From Meandrina meandrites (taxonomy: Eukaryota > Cnidaria > Anthozoa > Scleractinia > Meandrinidae), in NCBI GenBank assembly GCA_963693305.1, contig OY855906.1, positions 30,687,126 through 30,751,125 of the forward strand: a stretch of 64,000 nt of DNA, in the 5' to 3' direction. Shown here piece after piece: positions 26,329-38,389 of the stretch; position 1 is the first letter of the stretch; the number at the start of each line of letters is the position of its first letter. Position numbers and translations under genes: made by a program. Under the pieces are notes generated by a model that had not been told where the DNA came from, did not search any database, and saw only the letters and a list, made by a program, of their open reading frames with translations.

Positions 26329-28111
26329 CGTGTAAGGAGATTTTTTCTGCCTGTAGAAAGCGCAAGCTTTCGCTCATTTGAAACTGTTTACTTTTGCCCT
26401 TCTGCACGAAGAATCGAGGCAGACTGGGTTCCAGAACTCTTCGTGGGGTCAACATTGTACCCGCTAGGGAAAGGAAGGGAAGGGATTGCTAATATTTCTC
26501 ATTAGCTGCGAGTTTTGCTGTTTTTTAGTAACACTCGTAACAGGTCGTAACGTGCAACATGCCGGGGGTGTTTCTGGACTTGACACCTTTCACCTCTAAA
26601 ATACTATATTGAATATTCCGTAGCCATGGAGGGGGGGGGGGGAGGGATGGGGGATGACACAACCCAATCTACATACTGTGTAAATGGCAGGAGGAGAGAA
26701 GAGGGGAGGAGAGGGGAGGGGAGGGGGTTATTTTCGTCTGGAAATTTGCGTTTCAAAAATCGTTGACTTCCTTAATGAACAGGATAGTCCAGGATACTGT
26801 GTCTTGAACCTTTTTTGTGTGCAAACAAATCAACGATATGGAGCTCAAAAACAACGTACCCAACCACGTCCCCAGGGCTTCTCCCCAGGGGACGAGGTTG
26901 TCAAGAACCATTACAGTTCACTGAGTATTCTATGACAAGGTAAAACAGAAGACCTCTACAGTGAAGTTACATCTTCTCTTTTAACAGCTACAATATTCGG
27001 CTTAATTTCCGGAAGGATTTTTGCGTCTGAGATTTGACGGGCTTTTGTTTGGCGCGAGGGGAGGGGGGGAGGGGGGGAGATCTAATTTTCCAAATTTTAG
27101 GGGTTTTTAATTGAACGGTATGTATCAGTATGTGCGGTCCCAAAGAGGATGAGTTTTGTGCTGTTTTGGTGTTGAATTCTGGCATCTTTTTGAAAAAAAA
27201 ATTTCCCAAAAATAAGGGAGAGGGGCTCCCCTGGATCCGCCACTAAACACCCTCCCCCGCACCGATAGAGAAAGCGCTGACGTGACCAGAAGAAACTAGA
27301 GTCACAAGGATAATGTTCGTGTAATGTTTTAATACTATCCACTCTAACGTGCGTTAACAAAACAACGAATGACTACTTTTCTAACTGTCACAGCTCATAT
27401 GAATTGTATGAAAACATAAAACGCTTTACCTTAGAACACAGACAAGGCATTTTGTTGCCATGCTCGAAAAACTTTGTAACTCCTTTCAAAATTTCTTTTG
27501 CAAAATAACTTAAAGCGAGAGCATGGATTTTATTTTAAATAAATTGTTTAATTTTATCTGTGTACATGTGTATCACCCATTAAAATTATTTCTTAACTTC
27601 AATACCGTTGCATGACTAAACTGTCAGTGTCTTTACAATGTAAAGGCTTCATAAGCACTAAACTGCATTTAACTCAAACCGAATTCTACTGGGAACAACT
27701 ATTTAAACTGCAACCAATTCTAGTCCACTTCTTGCACTCTCTCCGTCACGCTACGATACGCCCTCGGAAGAAAAGGTTCTCCGAGAGAAAGATTGTAACC
27801 TTGCGTGACGACGAGAGGGACGAAATGGGCTGCACTGAACTTCAGCTCATTAGCCTTAGAAAGAGAAACAAAAATAATTTCTGCCGCATTCAGTGTAAAA
27901 ATAATTCTGCCACCCTTGATTTAACATGGAAATGAATAACGTAAGCAGAGATGGGTGACAATTTTTATTTAATAGAGGACTGAATAAGTATCTTTTAACG
28001 GTCTTTTACGTACAGAACGAGCAAGAAAGTTGAAAAAATCTTCTACGTATTTTACATCATTGGCGATTAGATGCCAAAGAAACGAATGAGACGGAAAATC
28101 TTAACTCTGTT
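26329..28111. other. Intergenic region between CYP46 5' end and the PH gene 3' end
   Basis: No supported gene. It contains G-rich purine tracts (about 26626-26650, 26684-26727, 27057-27080) and unassigned AT-rich sequence. It should include the promoter of the complete CYP46 gene just above 26328. Confidence 0.6.
27964..27969 (-). promoter_or_regulatory. Poly(A) signal AATAAA for the PH-domain gene
   Basis: Minus-strand AATAAA lies about 145 bases past the stop codon, a normal distance for a short 3' UTR. Confidence 0.5.
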
Positions 28112-31100
28112 TTAGCTTGGCTCGTCCAGTGATAAGATTTGGATATCGGGTGCGGATCTCGCCATGTGCCTTGAAAACCTGGCGTTGACTCGCGTCAAAC
28201 TTGAGGGTGTCAACTGCTGCGGAGAATACTTTCGAGTATGAGTAGGACTGGGGCTGCTGCTTGGCCGATCTGGACTGTCTCGACCCCATGTAAAACCAGA
28301 TGGTGGATTGGGACTGAGGCCGCTAGGAGAGGACTTCCGTGCACTCGGTAACACACCTGAAGAGAAGTAAAAATAAGAACGACGGACGGTAACAACAACA
28401 TTTAGGTTTGTTTTTTCGTGTACTATTGGCAAAAAAAGTAACGTTTTCGGTCGGTTTGGTTGAGTGACTTTTTCAACCGGCGTCAAACTAACTTGATTGA
28501 TTTGGTTGAAGTTTCTCATTTCCTAAAGGCCAAGTAATACGAGCAACACTTATGTTCAGCTTGTGGCGCAACAATGTTGCATTGCAAGTTAAAATGCGTT
28601 GTTGCCCGTATTACTACCGCGTGCTCAACAAATTTCAGTGTTGTAGGTTCAGTTGAAACAATCTGTTGCAAAAAGCAGAACTTGGTTCCACTTTGTGCAA
28701 CATGTTGCTGCAATTTGCAACACTGAAATTTGTTGCGCACGCACGTGGTTTTAAGCACGCACGCACGTGGTAATACGGGCAAGAACTCGTTAAACTTGCA
28801 TGAAATCGGAGTCGGCATGACAGTCATAATCAGAAGCGAAGAGCGTTATCATCTTGTGAAAATCAAACCTACGGAGTCGTAAGCAGAGTTCCGATTCCGC
28901 TTATGACTCCATCGCTTATGATCAAGTAAAAACTAGATTGCCGGTGTCGCAAAAAGAAAAGAAGCATTCGCAGGGCCTGAGAGCTAGCGTTGTGATTGGT
29001 TTAATTTGTTCTTCTCCGTTTGTTTGCAGCTCCGACAATCTAGTTTTCACTGGATCATAAGCCACGGAGTCATAAGCGCAATCGGAAGATAACAAACGTT
29101 TTTGTTTTTTCCTTCAATAGAACACAAACGGTTTATCCGTTGATTTTTTGTATATCGCTGTGAAGGAAAAAAAAGCTCCAAAGCTCACTGAGCTACACGC
29201 TAACACTGCCAACAATGACTTTTGATTCCCAAGGAACAAAATTAAAGGGGGACTGAACGCTTAGAGAAACGCTGGTCCCAGTCAAAATTTCAGTGTTATA
29301 ACCCGACATCTTTTCATTTGTTGCCACCCCCCCCCCCCCCCCCCCCCCACCCCCGATATAGTCCCATAAGCACCCGCGCGGATACTCTTGGTCCAGGCCA
29401 TCTCTCGTTTTCAGAATGAGCTTTTCCTTTTGATGGATTCATTTTTATCGGCAATGTCTGTGAAATTTTAACTGAGATATTTAGACCCTTCTACTTCAAT
29501 TCAGGTAAAATCAGGTTGATAAAATGGTTAAGGGTCTAGTGATGACAAAAAGATGTACCCACCTCTTGGAGATTGGAATTTAGGTGCGGATGTTTTGATT
29601 GAAAGCTTTTGTGGTAAGTGAGTTGAACAAGGCTCTCGAACAACTGAAAGAAAGCAAGATTTGTTTTCATTACTATTTTTTAAGTGAAGCATTTCTGAAT
29701 AAAGGGTACGGTTAAAGGTGATGAAAGCAAAAAGAACTTTAATAGTAGGTAGTTATAAAAACAACAAACAAATAAGAAAAACTAAATCAGACGTGCCAAC
29801 AGCAGCATACAGTAGATCGTTGCATTCTCGTTCCAAATGAGCATTCATTTATAAGTGGCTAATTTCTTACATTTGTTGCGGTATTGTCGCTACAAATTGG
29901 CTATATATTTTTGGCTAATCAAAACTTGAAGCAGAAACATGGAACAGTTTGCTCGCAAAAAGGTGTTGTTGTTTTCCCGCGCTTCATATCCCGCGTTTGT
30001 TTTTCCCGGGTTTTTCTGCTGATTGCGCGACGTTTTTCGTTTGCCCGGGCTTTCAACCAACGTACTTTTGCTCCAAAGTAAGGGGTTCTGATTTGTTATG
30101 AAATGGAGCTATTTGTAGCAGCACTAATTAACTCAAAAACTATTTCAGGTATATTTCCAATACATTTATAACACAAATGATGTATAGGTAGATTACCACT
30201 TGTTGCTCCAGTTATCCCTGTTGAAAGTACAGCTCTGCTAAGCAGGTTATGTCGTGCAGGACCTGAAATATCAACCAAATAAAGGCGCTTCGATCAGTTC
30301 ATTCTCCCACATGTCCCAGTCGATATATTAACTTGATTATATGAAAATAAAAACATTCTCGGACAGTCTTGCTGTTAGTTTCTTCACAGCCGTTTAATAA
30401 ACAGCGTTGTGTGACGTTCCAACTAAATTAGTAAGTAACGGCTGTGAAGGACAATAGGACTTTCGCGTTTTCACGAGAAAAATAGGCTAACGAAACGCGA
30501 ACTGGGCGTATAAATGTTACAAAATTCCGCCTATTTAATAAAACAAGGGCCTTTAAAACAGGTGCGGGTTATTTTGGACCAGAGATTTGAGCTGGTCGTC
30601 TTCAAAAAGCGAGTCAAAAGATGCCATTAGTTCGCTCCTGTCACGTCTCTTACCTGGGAAGCTGTCGAATGGGTTATACTAACGGGCCTAGAGTAGAGGT
30701 TTATGACACACGACATAGCGTGAATAATATTTCATGATTACCATGATCTGAACTATGTCTTCCTTCCGTGACGTGATTGCGTTCGTCTGGAGTACCCTCA
30801 TTGTGTGACAAGTCCTCCATGGGAGTCGTGACAAGAATCACGCCAGGCGGAATAGAGAGATCGTCATCATCCGATTCGGAGTCCAGTTTCTCTGTTTCTG
30901 TGCGATTCACCTGCGTGACACTCGGCGTCGCCGTAGAGAGCGCATGTGAAGAAGGAATGGCTAGCGGAGGTGGGGCCGGCACATCACCCTGACACAAAAA
31001 CGAGTTCATAACGGGACAGTCAACCAACGAGCAAAAGTACAGGCCAGGCCCCATTAGAGGGGGGGATCTGAGTATCCGGCCGTATCCCATTAATTTTTGG

Positions 31101-34100
31101 CCCTGTATCCCGTATCCCGTTAATTCCGGTGGTTTGTATCTCCAACTTTCATGTTCTATATCCCCAAATCTCTTGTTTAAATATCCCGTATCCCATTAAT
31201 TTTTCTCCCAAATATCCTGTATCCCCATAATTTTTTACCCAGGGCCAAGTCGCTCGTTTTTTCTCTGCGTCGATAGAGTTATTTGATATGATCACTTACA
31301 AACAAGTAACACAAAATCGCTTGTTGAAGATCGCGCGGACCTGAATCTGTTTGTCCGTGCATGTTAGTGTGAGGAGCACGCTAGATCCACGAATGGCTCG
31401 GAACATATCCAAGTCGGCCTTAAACAAGACAGGGCTGAAAATAAATGTATCGACAACTTTTTCTCTTCTCTAACCAGCGAGAGAGTGACGAGTCTGGTAA
31501 TGAAGTAAACCCGCAAAAAGCAGCTGCGCATCGCGAGAAAATGGCGCGCTCAGTTCCTGCGCAACTGAGAGTCGTAAAAAGTAAACGGATTTCATTTTGC
31601 CAATTTCTATGGCGTTACTAGTGATACAAGTCGCTTGACCCGCGATCAGCCGCCATTTTGATTATTAAGCCCGCGTGCACCCTCCGTATTTAGCGATCTC
31701 CTGAGAATCTAACGAACGACTTGGAGCAAGTCTATATACAGGGGTGCGATAAGAAGTAAAATGGGCCTGTACTCAGGGCGCAAGTTAAGGGTGCTGTGGG
31801 TATCCCTTCTTTCGTCCCCTTTTAGTGCCTTCACGCAGGTTAACAAAAGAGTGTAGTAAAATTAAAAATTACAAGTGTAAGGGAAACGTAAAACGCTACT
31901 TCACACACGCTTGGCCCATTGGATTCATTTTTACTAACCTTTACTGCCAAGTCGATAAGGTATATCCATTGATGCCTCTTTAAATTGGTGTCGCACTGAA
32001 AGGAAATGAAAAAAACAACATTAACATGATTTTCAGTAGGGTAGCTTGCTCAGGAGGAACTCAGAAAACCGCTGTCTTCAGTCCCAGAGTCGCAAATCGA
32101 CATCAAGACCGCGTGCATGGAAGACGAAAAAAAGACTGGGGAAAGGATCAACCTGCTTGTTCGTTTTACTGTGTTTGGAAGATGAAACGTCGCTCTGGAG
32201 TGAACAATTCCCTAATTTAACCTCGATTCACAGAAAAAAAACCGTCAAGATTAAATAAAAGTTGCCACAAGATAATTGGTTCGCGTAATTTAGTGTCCTA
32301 ACTTCAAATTCTAATTTTAAAAAAACTACATTAAATCACTGTTAAATCTTCAATATTTCTTATTTCTCTAAATTTTACTAATCCCTTGAGACGTTTGCAT
32401 TAAACCCAAGTTAAGCGGCGAAAATAGGAGTACTGCACCACAATAGACAAATCCTTATCGGGAAGGCTGTTTTAACGAGTTTCCTTATCGACAAAAAGCT
32501 ACTTTCCGGGTAACATCGTCGAGTGCTCGTGCAGTGTTCGGAACCCTTTCGGACTCTTTCGGTTCAACTTCTAAGAGAAGTCGTTACCTTGAACAGATGA
32601 GTTCCTCGTTCAGTGCTGACGTAGAACGGAAAGCTGTAGTTTCCTCTCTTCGCTATGTTACATTTGGTGCTTGACGTTAATTCAATGGAACCTCTAAACT
32701 GCAAATGTATTTTAAAAGAAATGTATCGTATTAAACAAGAACGGGGCGGGGGGGGGGGGGGGGGGGGGGGTATTAGGAGAATACCGGCCCTTGATCTTGT
32801 CAGAAAAGGCTTGTTCCTTACAAAATTGTGTTCTGAAATAATTAAAAAAACAAAGAAGCTTGACTGATGCTTTCAAGCATCGTTCATTTCATTTTTTTCC
32901 GCTATATCAATGTCAAAATAGCGTCCAATACCGCATGAAATATGAGACCGGCAATGAAATATTCTGATATTGGTCATTGGCCTTGGTGGTGACCTCTTAC
33001 AGGAAGTACGTGCAAAAGATTTTGATTTTCACACTCGTATATGACAAATGTTTGCTCTGTGATTTTCGTATAGAAATGCCTCGGTACACAAGGGTTATTT
33101 TACATGTAAGGCCTGTCCGTTAGTCGGGAAGCAGTTTGACTGTTTCCATTTTTTTTTTGTCTAAACACCGCATTTCTAATACGCCCACTGCTTGTGCTGT
33201 TTTAAACGAATGGCGGCTTATCAAAACAAAAATTATCTTACATTATCCCGCACAGTTGTTGCTCGATCTCTGTAAAACAGCATCCATACCCCACGAATAA
33301 CAACCCAATATTGAATCCACTGGAAGGAGAGAAAAAAAAAGAGAAAAGAAAATATAGTCAAATGCGTTAATTTGCACTGCTCTTGATATCGCTGTCTATA
33401 TATTTTAAAAATAGCCCCAGGGAAAGACAGAAATATTAAAATCCGTTTGTATGTATCGAATTATTGTGTTTGTGAGGTCTGTTTGTCCCCAGCGTATACT
33501 TAGCCTACTTTGCATATATACTAACGGGTTCACAATTTAATATGCTTAATTTACTCTGACTTTTCAGGACAGCTGGAAATGAAACCGCGGACGGTCGTTT
33601 ATCATTTTTCTTTTTCAAGAAGGAAAATAACATAAATTAACGTAGTTAATTTCTGCCTCGGACAAGTAATTTACTAGAAAAATCTGTTGTTTTAACGGAA
33701 AACTTAAATCAGGTCGTTAAAACTTCATTTGCTCTTTCATTATTGAATGACGTCGTCTGGAAGCTGATATCAATTTGTATTTGCGACAAATTTGTGGTCA
33801 AGATCGATGACCGAATCTCGTTAAATAAATATGTCTCGAACTCACATAATTTTCCTTTTTCGTTTGTTGCAGGTTTTTCGCAATTAATCAGTATCGGATC
33901 TAGTACAAGCAAATTTTATGCGGTGTGAATTATATGGTTTATTTGTTTCAACTTCACCTTTCATGCATGGCTAACCCAGCTGTCACTGTTATTACTTTCA
34001 GAACGAAATGGTAACGTTTTCGAAATCGCGACGATTTTCGGCGGTTGCTGAACAAATCCTCTCTGGAAATCACAACAGAATACATAACTAACATAAAATA

Positions 34101-34183
34101 AAAGTATTACCACATCTCACCTTACTACGACCTTCTTTTCTTAGCAGATAATCCTCGCAATATTTCGAACCGTCGTTCGCCAT
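28112..34183 (-). CDS. PH-domain protein with long disordered Ser/Pro-rich tail (family not recognised)
   Basis: Seven exons: 34121-34183, 33242-33319, 32588-32698, 31939-31995, 30742-30988, 29563-29643, 28112-28356; 882 nt, 293 residues, phases consistent. Residues about 7-103 form a PH domain: 'CEDYLLRKEG' (strand 1), 'WIQYWVVIRG', 'LFYRDR', 'GSIELTSST', 'FPFYVSTERGTHLFK', then the C-terminal helix with its conserved Trp ('HQWIYLIDLAVK'). PH domains bind phosphoinositides or proteins at membranes. The tail has a Pro-rich start (VPAPPPLA), an acidic cluster (ESDDDD, about 141-146), and a Ser/Pro-rich C-terminus with SP sites; no SH2, SH3 or catalytic domain is visible. Start: the ATG ending at 34183 immediately precedes the PH fold. 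The 'FK...W' end of the PH domain loosely recalls STAP-type adaptors, but that is weak. First-exon and exon 4-5 joins are the least certain. Confidence 0.75.
28606..28781. repeat. Foldback repeat rich in GTTGC/GCAAC
   Basis: CCGTATTACTACCGCGTGCT...TTCAGTGTTG (28606-28643) pairs with CAACACTGAAATTTGTTG...GGTAATACGGG (28718-28781). The right arm contains an extra direct copy of GCACGCACGTGGT. Confidence 0.75.
28891..29085. repeat. Foldback repeat with about 50-bp arms
   Basis: CCGATTCCGCTTATGACTCC...AACTAGATTG (28891-28940) pairs with CAATCTAGTTTTCACTGG...CATAAGCGCAATCGG (29036-29085). Last intron of the PH gene. Confidence 0.8.
30374..30451. repeat. Short hairpin
   Basis: CTTCACAGCCGTT near 30374 and AACGGCTGTGAAG ending near 30451 are exact inverses around about 50 bp. 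Confidence 0.65.
31080..31235. repeat. Degenerate tandem repeat of a TATCCCGTATCCCATTAATT-like unit
   Basis: At least five imperfect units of TATCCCGTATCCC followed by a T-rich stretch. Intron of the PH gene. Confidence 0.6.
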
Positions 34184-37100
34184 AAGTTTATATGCCTGTC
34201 TTTAAAAAATTAACACCATCACAATTAACATTAAGTTCACACTTCGAAAATAGAGATGTGTGTAATGCCAATGTCACGCTAAGCAATATATACATACATG
34301 TATATATTTTTTAACGATGTGTTTGCCAGGAAAAGGAATCGTTTGATTTGCATTCAACAAATTCGCCGTCTGCTTCCACTTTTGACACTCAACGAAACGT
34401 GACCCGTGCTCAACATTTTGCGCCAATCCCGTGATTGTAACGAAAAGTACTTTGGTTACTTACTTGTTTATGTAAAATAGCAAGCATTTTGTACTTCAAA
34501 AAAATACAGCGTTGATCAGCAGAGGACAAAACAAGAACTGGAAAGAAGTTCTAATTTCAAGTTTAGTGGCACTGAGCACAAGTCGATTGCGGTTTTCGTT
34601 TTTACCCGTGACCACAAATTGCCCTTGCCTCTTTTCGTGGCATTCCTTTATCTGACCTTAACATCTTACACGCAATTATCTTCTGCCAAATTATATGATC
34701 TGCCGAACGTGTTAAAAAAAAATAAAAAGATTTTACCGCCGCCACAATTGAAGTTAACAGTGAAGTCAACGCCAACAGTGATGTAAACACAAACTGCACA
34801 TTCAATAAACATGATCGTCTTCGCATATAAACATCCCAATAGTCACTCAAAATTTATCGGTCACAAAGTTCAAGATTGCTTATGAAATAAACAGAATAAA
34901 TTGCCATCCAGCGTGAAAAGAACGAAGGTTGGACAAGCCGGCAACAGAATATAATGAGTCATGCGTTCATCTGCTCGTGCAACTTTGACAAATTTATTCT
35001 AAAATGCGGATTCTTTTAGAACAGAGTGAATATAAGTCTTACCTGTCATGAAGGCCTACGGCTTGCCATAGTAACGCCAGTTTCGTTTCATGACAGCTTA
35101 AAATCCTAAAGACAAATTCTTCATGTACTTTTCAATCATTTTCTTCGCCATTTTGTATCCCAGCAACAACTGCGTCTGAGAAGTCACGTTCGCGTGACAT
35201 GCGTGATGCCACCTGTCCCGTCGACAGCATGATGCAAAAATCACGCAAACCAACGAGGTCGACAAAAACGTGACCTTTACAACGCGAGGCGCGTTACCGT
35301 TTCCACTAAACCAAGATTTTTGATGAATGAATGATGAATTTTTGATGAATTTTGTTGACACTTTAAAATTTCGGTTGAAAGTCAAATGGAACAGTAGGTT
35401 TTCCGAAAAATCCTTTCGGAAGTTGTGGACTACCTCCAAGAGGTACTCCTCTTTTTCCGTTCGGAACGGAACGTCTGGAATTTCCTTACCATTTGCACGA
35501 TTTCGCAGTTTCAGTCTCTCATCAACGGAAAACAATAACAGGAAACCGAACTTAAAATGGTAAGCGCCGTCTCGTTCAGGTGGTTTGCTGATTTTGGAAA
35601 ATCGCTTACCATTATTCAATGTTTATTGTTTGCGTGCGGTAATATCAAACTGTCTGGTAACTCCGCCCTTCAATCAAAAAAGTGTCAAAATGGAAACGGT
35701 AGCGCGCTTCGTACTGTAAAAACTGCATTAAAAAAATAATAATTTCCAATAAGAGAGGCCATGATTTTACAAATTGTATTGTTGTCAGGAAATTTCGATG
35801 AAATTGCTTACTTGGGTGGGGGGGGGGGGGGGGGGGGGGGCTTTTGAGGGCTTGACTATGAATGTTGAATCAAATGAACATTGTGAAAAGAAATACGAGA
35901 AAATATAATAATATTTAGTAAAAAATATAGTTCTACACTACAGAGTGAACACCAAAGAGTGACTACGTTAGCGGATACTTTGAAATTTAATTGGGCGACG
36001 TAACTTGGGGCGACTGTTGAGGGGCGACATCACTTGCATCATAGGGGTTCGTTGACGCGAGGGTAATAAAAAGGCAAAAACGAGCGGTGGGACGGTGGAA
36101 ACATGACTTTAAACTGATTGTTAAGAGAAATCAACTGCATCGTGTGGTGTTAAACAAAAAAAACCCTGTCAAACCACTTATGAAAAACCCATACACATTA
36201 ATTGATCGTAATTAGGAACAGCTCATCTGACAAAGTAGCCAAAGTCATAGTTTGAATGATCTGGACCGTTTTAAGAGAACACAAGGGAAACTCCAGTGGA
36301 TTAGCTAGGATGCTTTGGGATGGAGCCTGCTTGCAGCCAACATATGGTACGATTTGATCCATCAATTCTAAGAACCCAGGTCCCTATTTATTTAAGTGAC
36401 CACAGTGTTGTAGGCTTTTATACTACCATATCCAACTCTCAAAGGAAATAAATTTGAAGTTGAGATGGCTGTACTAAGTCAAATGTTGCCAGTGGTTAGC
36501 CTGGGGACTCCCCTATAAAAATCATGATTGGGAGGGGGGAGGGGGTGCTCGTTGGAAACTTTGAAAAGAACACCTGAAAGGTACCAGAATCTTGATTAGT
36601 GTGGCTCAAATTAATTTCTACACCCAGAGGTACCAAAATTTCAAATAAAAATTACCATAGTTGCACATAGGTCCCGTACTTCAATAACTCTTATGGTGGT
36701 CATTTTATTAGTGGTACCAGTGGCCAACCCCTTTAATGACGAAGAACAGTGCCCCTGTCATTTTAATAGGGGAGACCCCTCAGGGTGGTCAGTAGGAGAA
36801 AATCTGAGTTCTGAGAAAAAGATGTTCGCTTCTGTTAAATGATTTAGTAAGCCTGTGAATAGCGTTTGCATTTGCATGAAATAAAAGCTGGAGATCTGTC
36901 TGTCTTAGCAGGCAATTAGTTAGTTGGCATACAATGAAATCACACCAGTCAACAGACTGTTTCAGCCATGCATAAATATATTAGTGATCTCCCATTAAAT
37001 ACTATTTACATCAATATATTATTCAATGATCATATAGCATATATACTGTCAATAAGTCAAAGCACTCAGGTACAGTTGTACAGTAACAAACTAGCATTTT

Positions 37101-38389
37101 AGGGCACTTATCATTGGCCTGAACTGGCCGGCCGGTCTGGTGGCTTTGAATGTGAAATGGAGCATTTTCAAGAGATTTTCCCACACGTCCACCACAACAA
37201 TGTATGATATTTATGCATTGACCAGACAAATCTGACTAATAACTGGAATTCCGTTCTCAAATATACCTTTCTGGCCAGCCAGTTCTCAGACTAATGATTC
37301 TTGTCCTAAGTGACAAAGTTTGCAAGTGCGAGGTAAACAGTTATAGGAATATATATATAGCAGAAGAACAAGCTACATAGTTCAGATGAGTAGACCAAAA
37401 AAAATCTAGTCAGCTGCAGGCAGAGGTGGGCAATAATACAAAACAAAACAAAATAAAACAAAAATACTAATGAATCATGAAATAAGATATTTTAAGGTAC
37501 ATGTAAAATAATCTCGTATTCAGATTAAAACTACCAAGGTTTTGAGTGTTAGGCCTGTAATGGAAACATTTTTGCGCCAACAAGAGATATTGTGAAGAAA
37601 ACGTTCACCTTTGTGTTTCCAGCTCTTTGTTATGTAGAGTGATTTTTGACAGATTAAGATACAAATTCTCCTTACTGATCTGTATACTAATCTTATGGCA
37701 CTAGATGAGAGAATTCAAAATCATTTTTACTGAAGTATCAGGATCATGAGCTGAGTCACTGTTGTGGCTTAACGGTGACCACACACATTTGGCAATGGTT
37801 AAAAGCACCAGCCGTGTGGGCCTCTAGGTCTTGTAAAGGGGGAGGGTGAAAAGGCACCCACACAAAAAGAATGAGGATGCTCATCAGAAAATTAGAATTA
37901 ACCAATCTCGGTGTGGCTCAATCATGCCTGATTGGCCTAGAATATATGACATTGTTATATTGGTTGTTTTTGAACAGACCTCACTGAGCTCGGTACGCAC
38001 TGCCACGACCTCGGGCCAATATTCCCCAGTACGATCCCCGCACTCGGTTAGTGAGTGGTTAGTATTTTTTTTCTCCATGTGCAGCCCTAAACAAGATCTT
38101 GAGAGCTAAAAATATTGAAACACTGCTAACCAAGGCCACAAGCACCTCCATCCATTCAATCATATGTCTTCTCCCCCCTCACCCACCCTGGGCTCTAAGC
38201 TACAACCCGGACTTGTCTTATGATTTCAAAGAAACCAAGTTTACATCAATGTGAACACAAATTGAAAGGCAGGTTGGAGTCAAGAATGTCATTCCTTTGT
38301 CTTACTTTGACTGAGTGACTCACAAACAAAACATGGAATGGATCTTAATATTCAGCGTTACTGACTGTTAATGGTCTTCAAAGGGTTAA
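34184..38389. other. Intergenic region between PH gene and SATB-like gene
   Basis: No supported protein gene. It holds a possible 5' UTR exon of the PH gene ending in a good donor at 35041-35042 (minus), a 173-codon minus-strand ORF (35098-35619) of unclear nature, a poly-G run at 35818-35840, a region near 36497-36780 with GGGACTCCCCTAT/ATAGGGGAGACCCC ends, and a repeat-like stretch near 37910-38060. Confidence 0.55.

Noticed and set aside
26684..26935. Plus-strand Gly-rich ORF
   Set aside because: It is a purine-rich low-complexity tract (GGGGAGGAGAGG) plus non-coding sequence.
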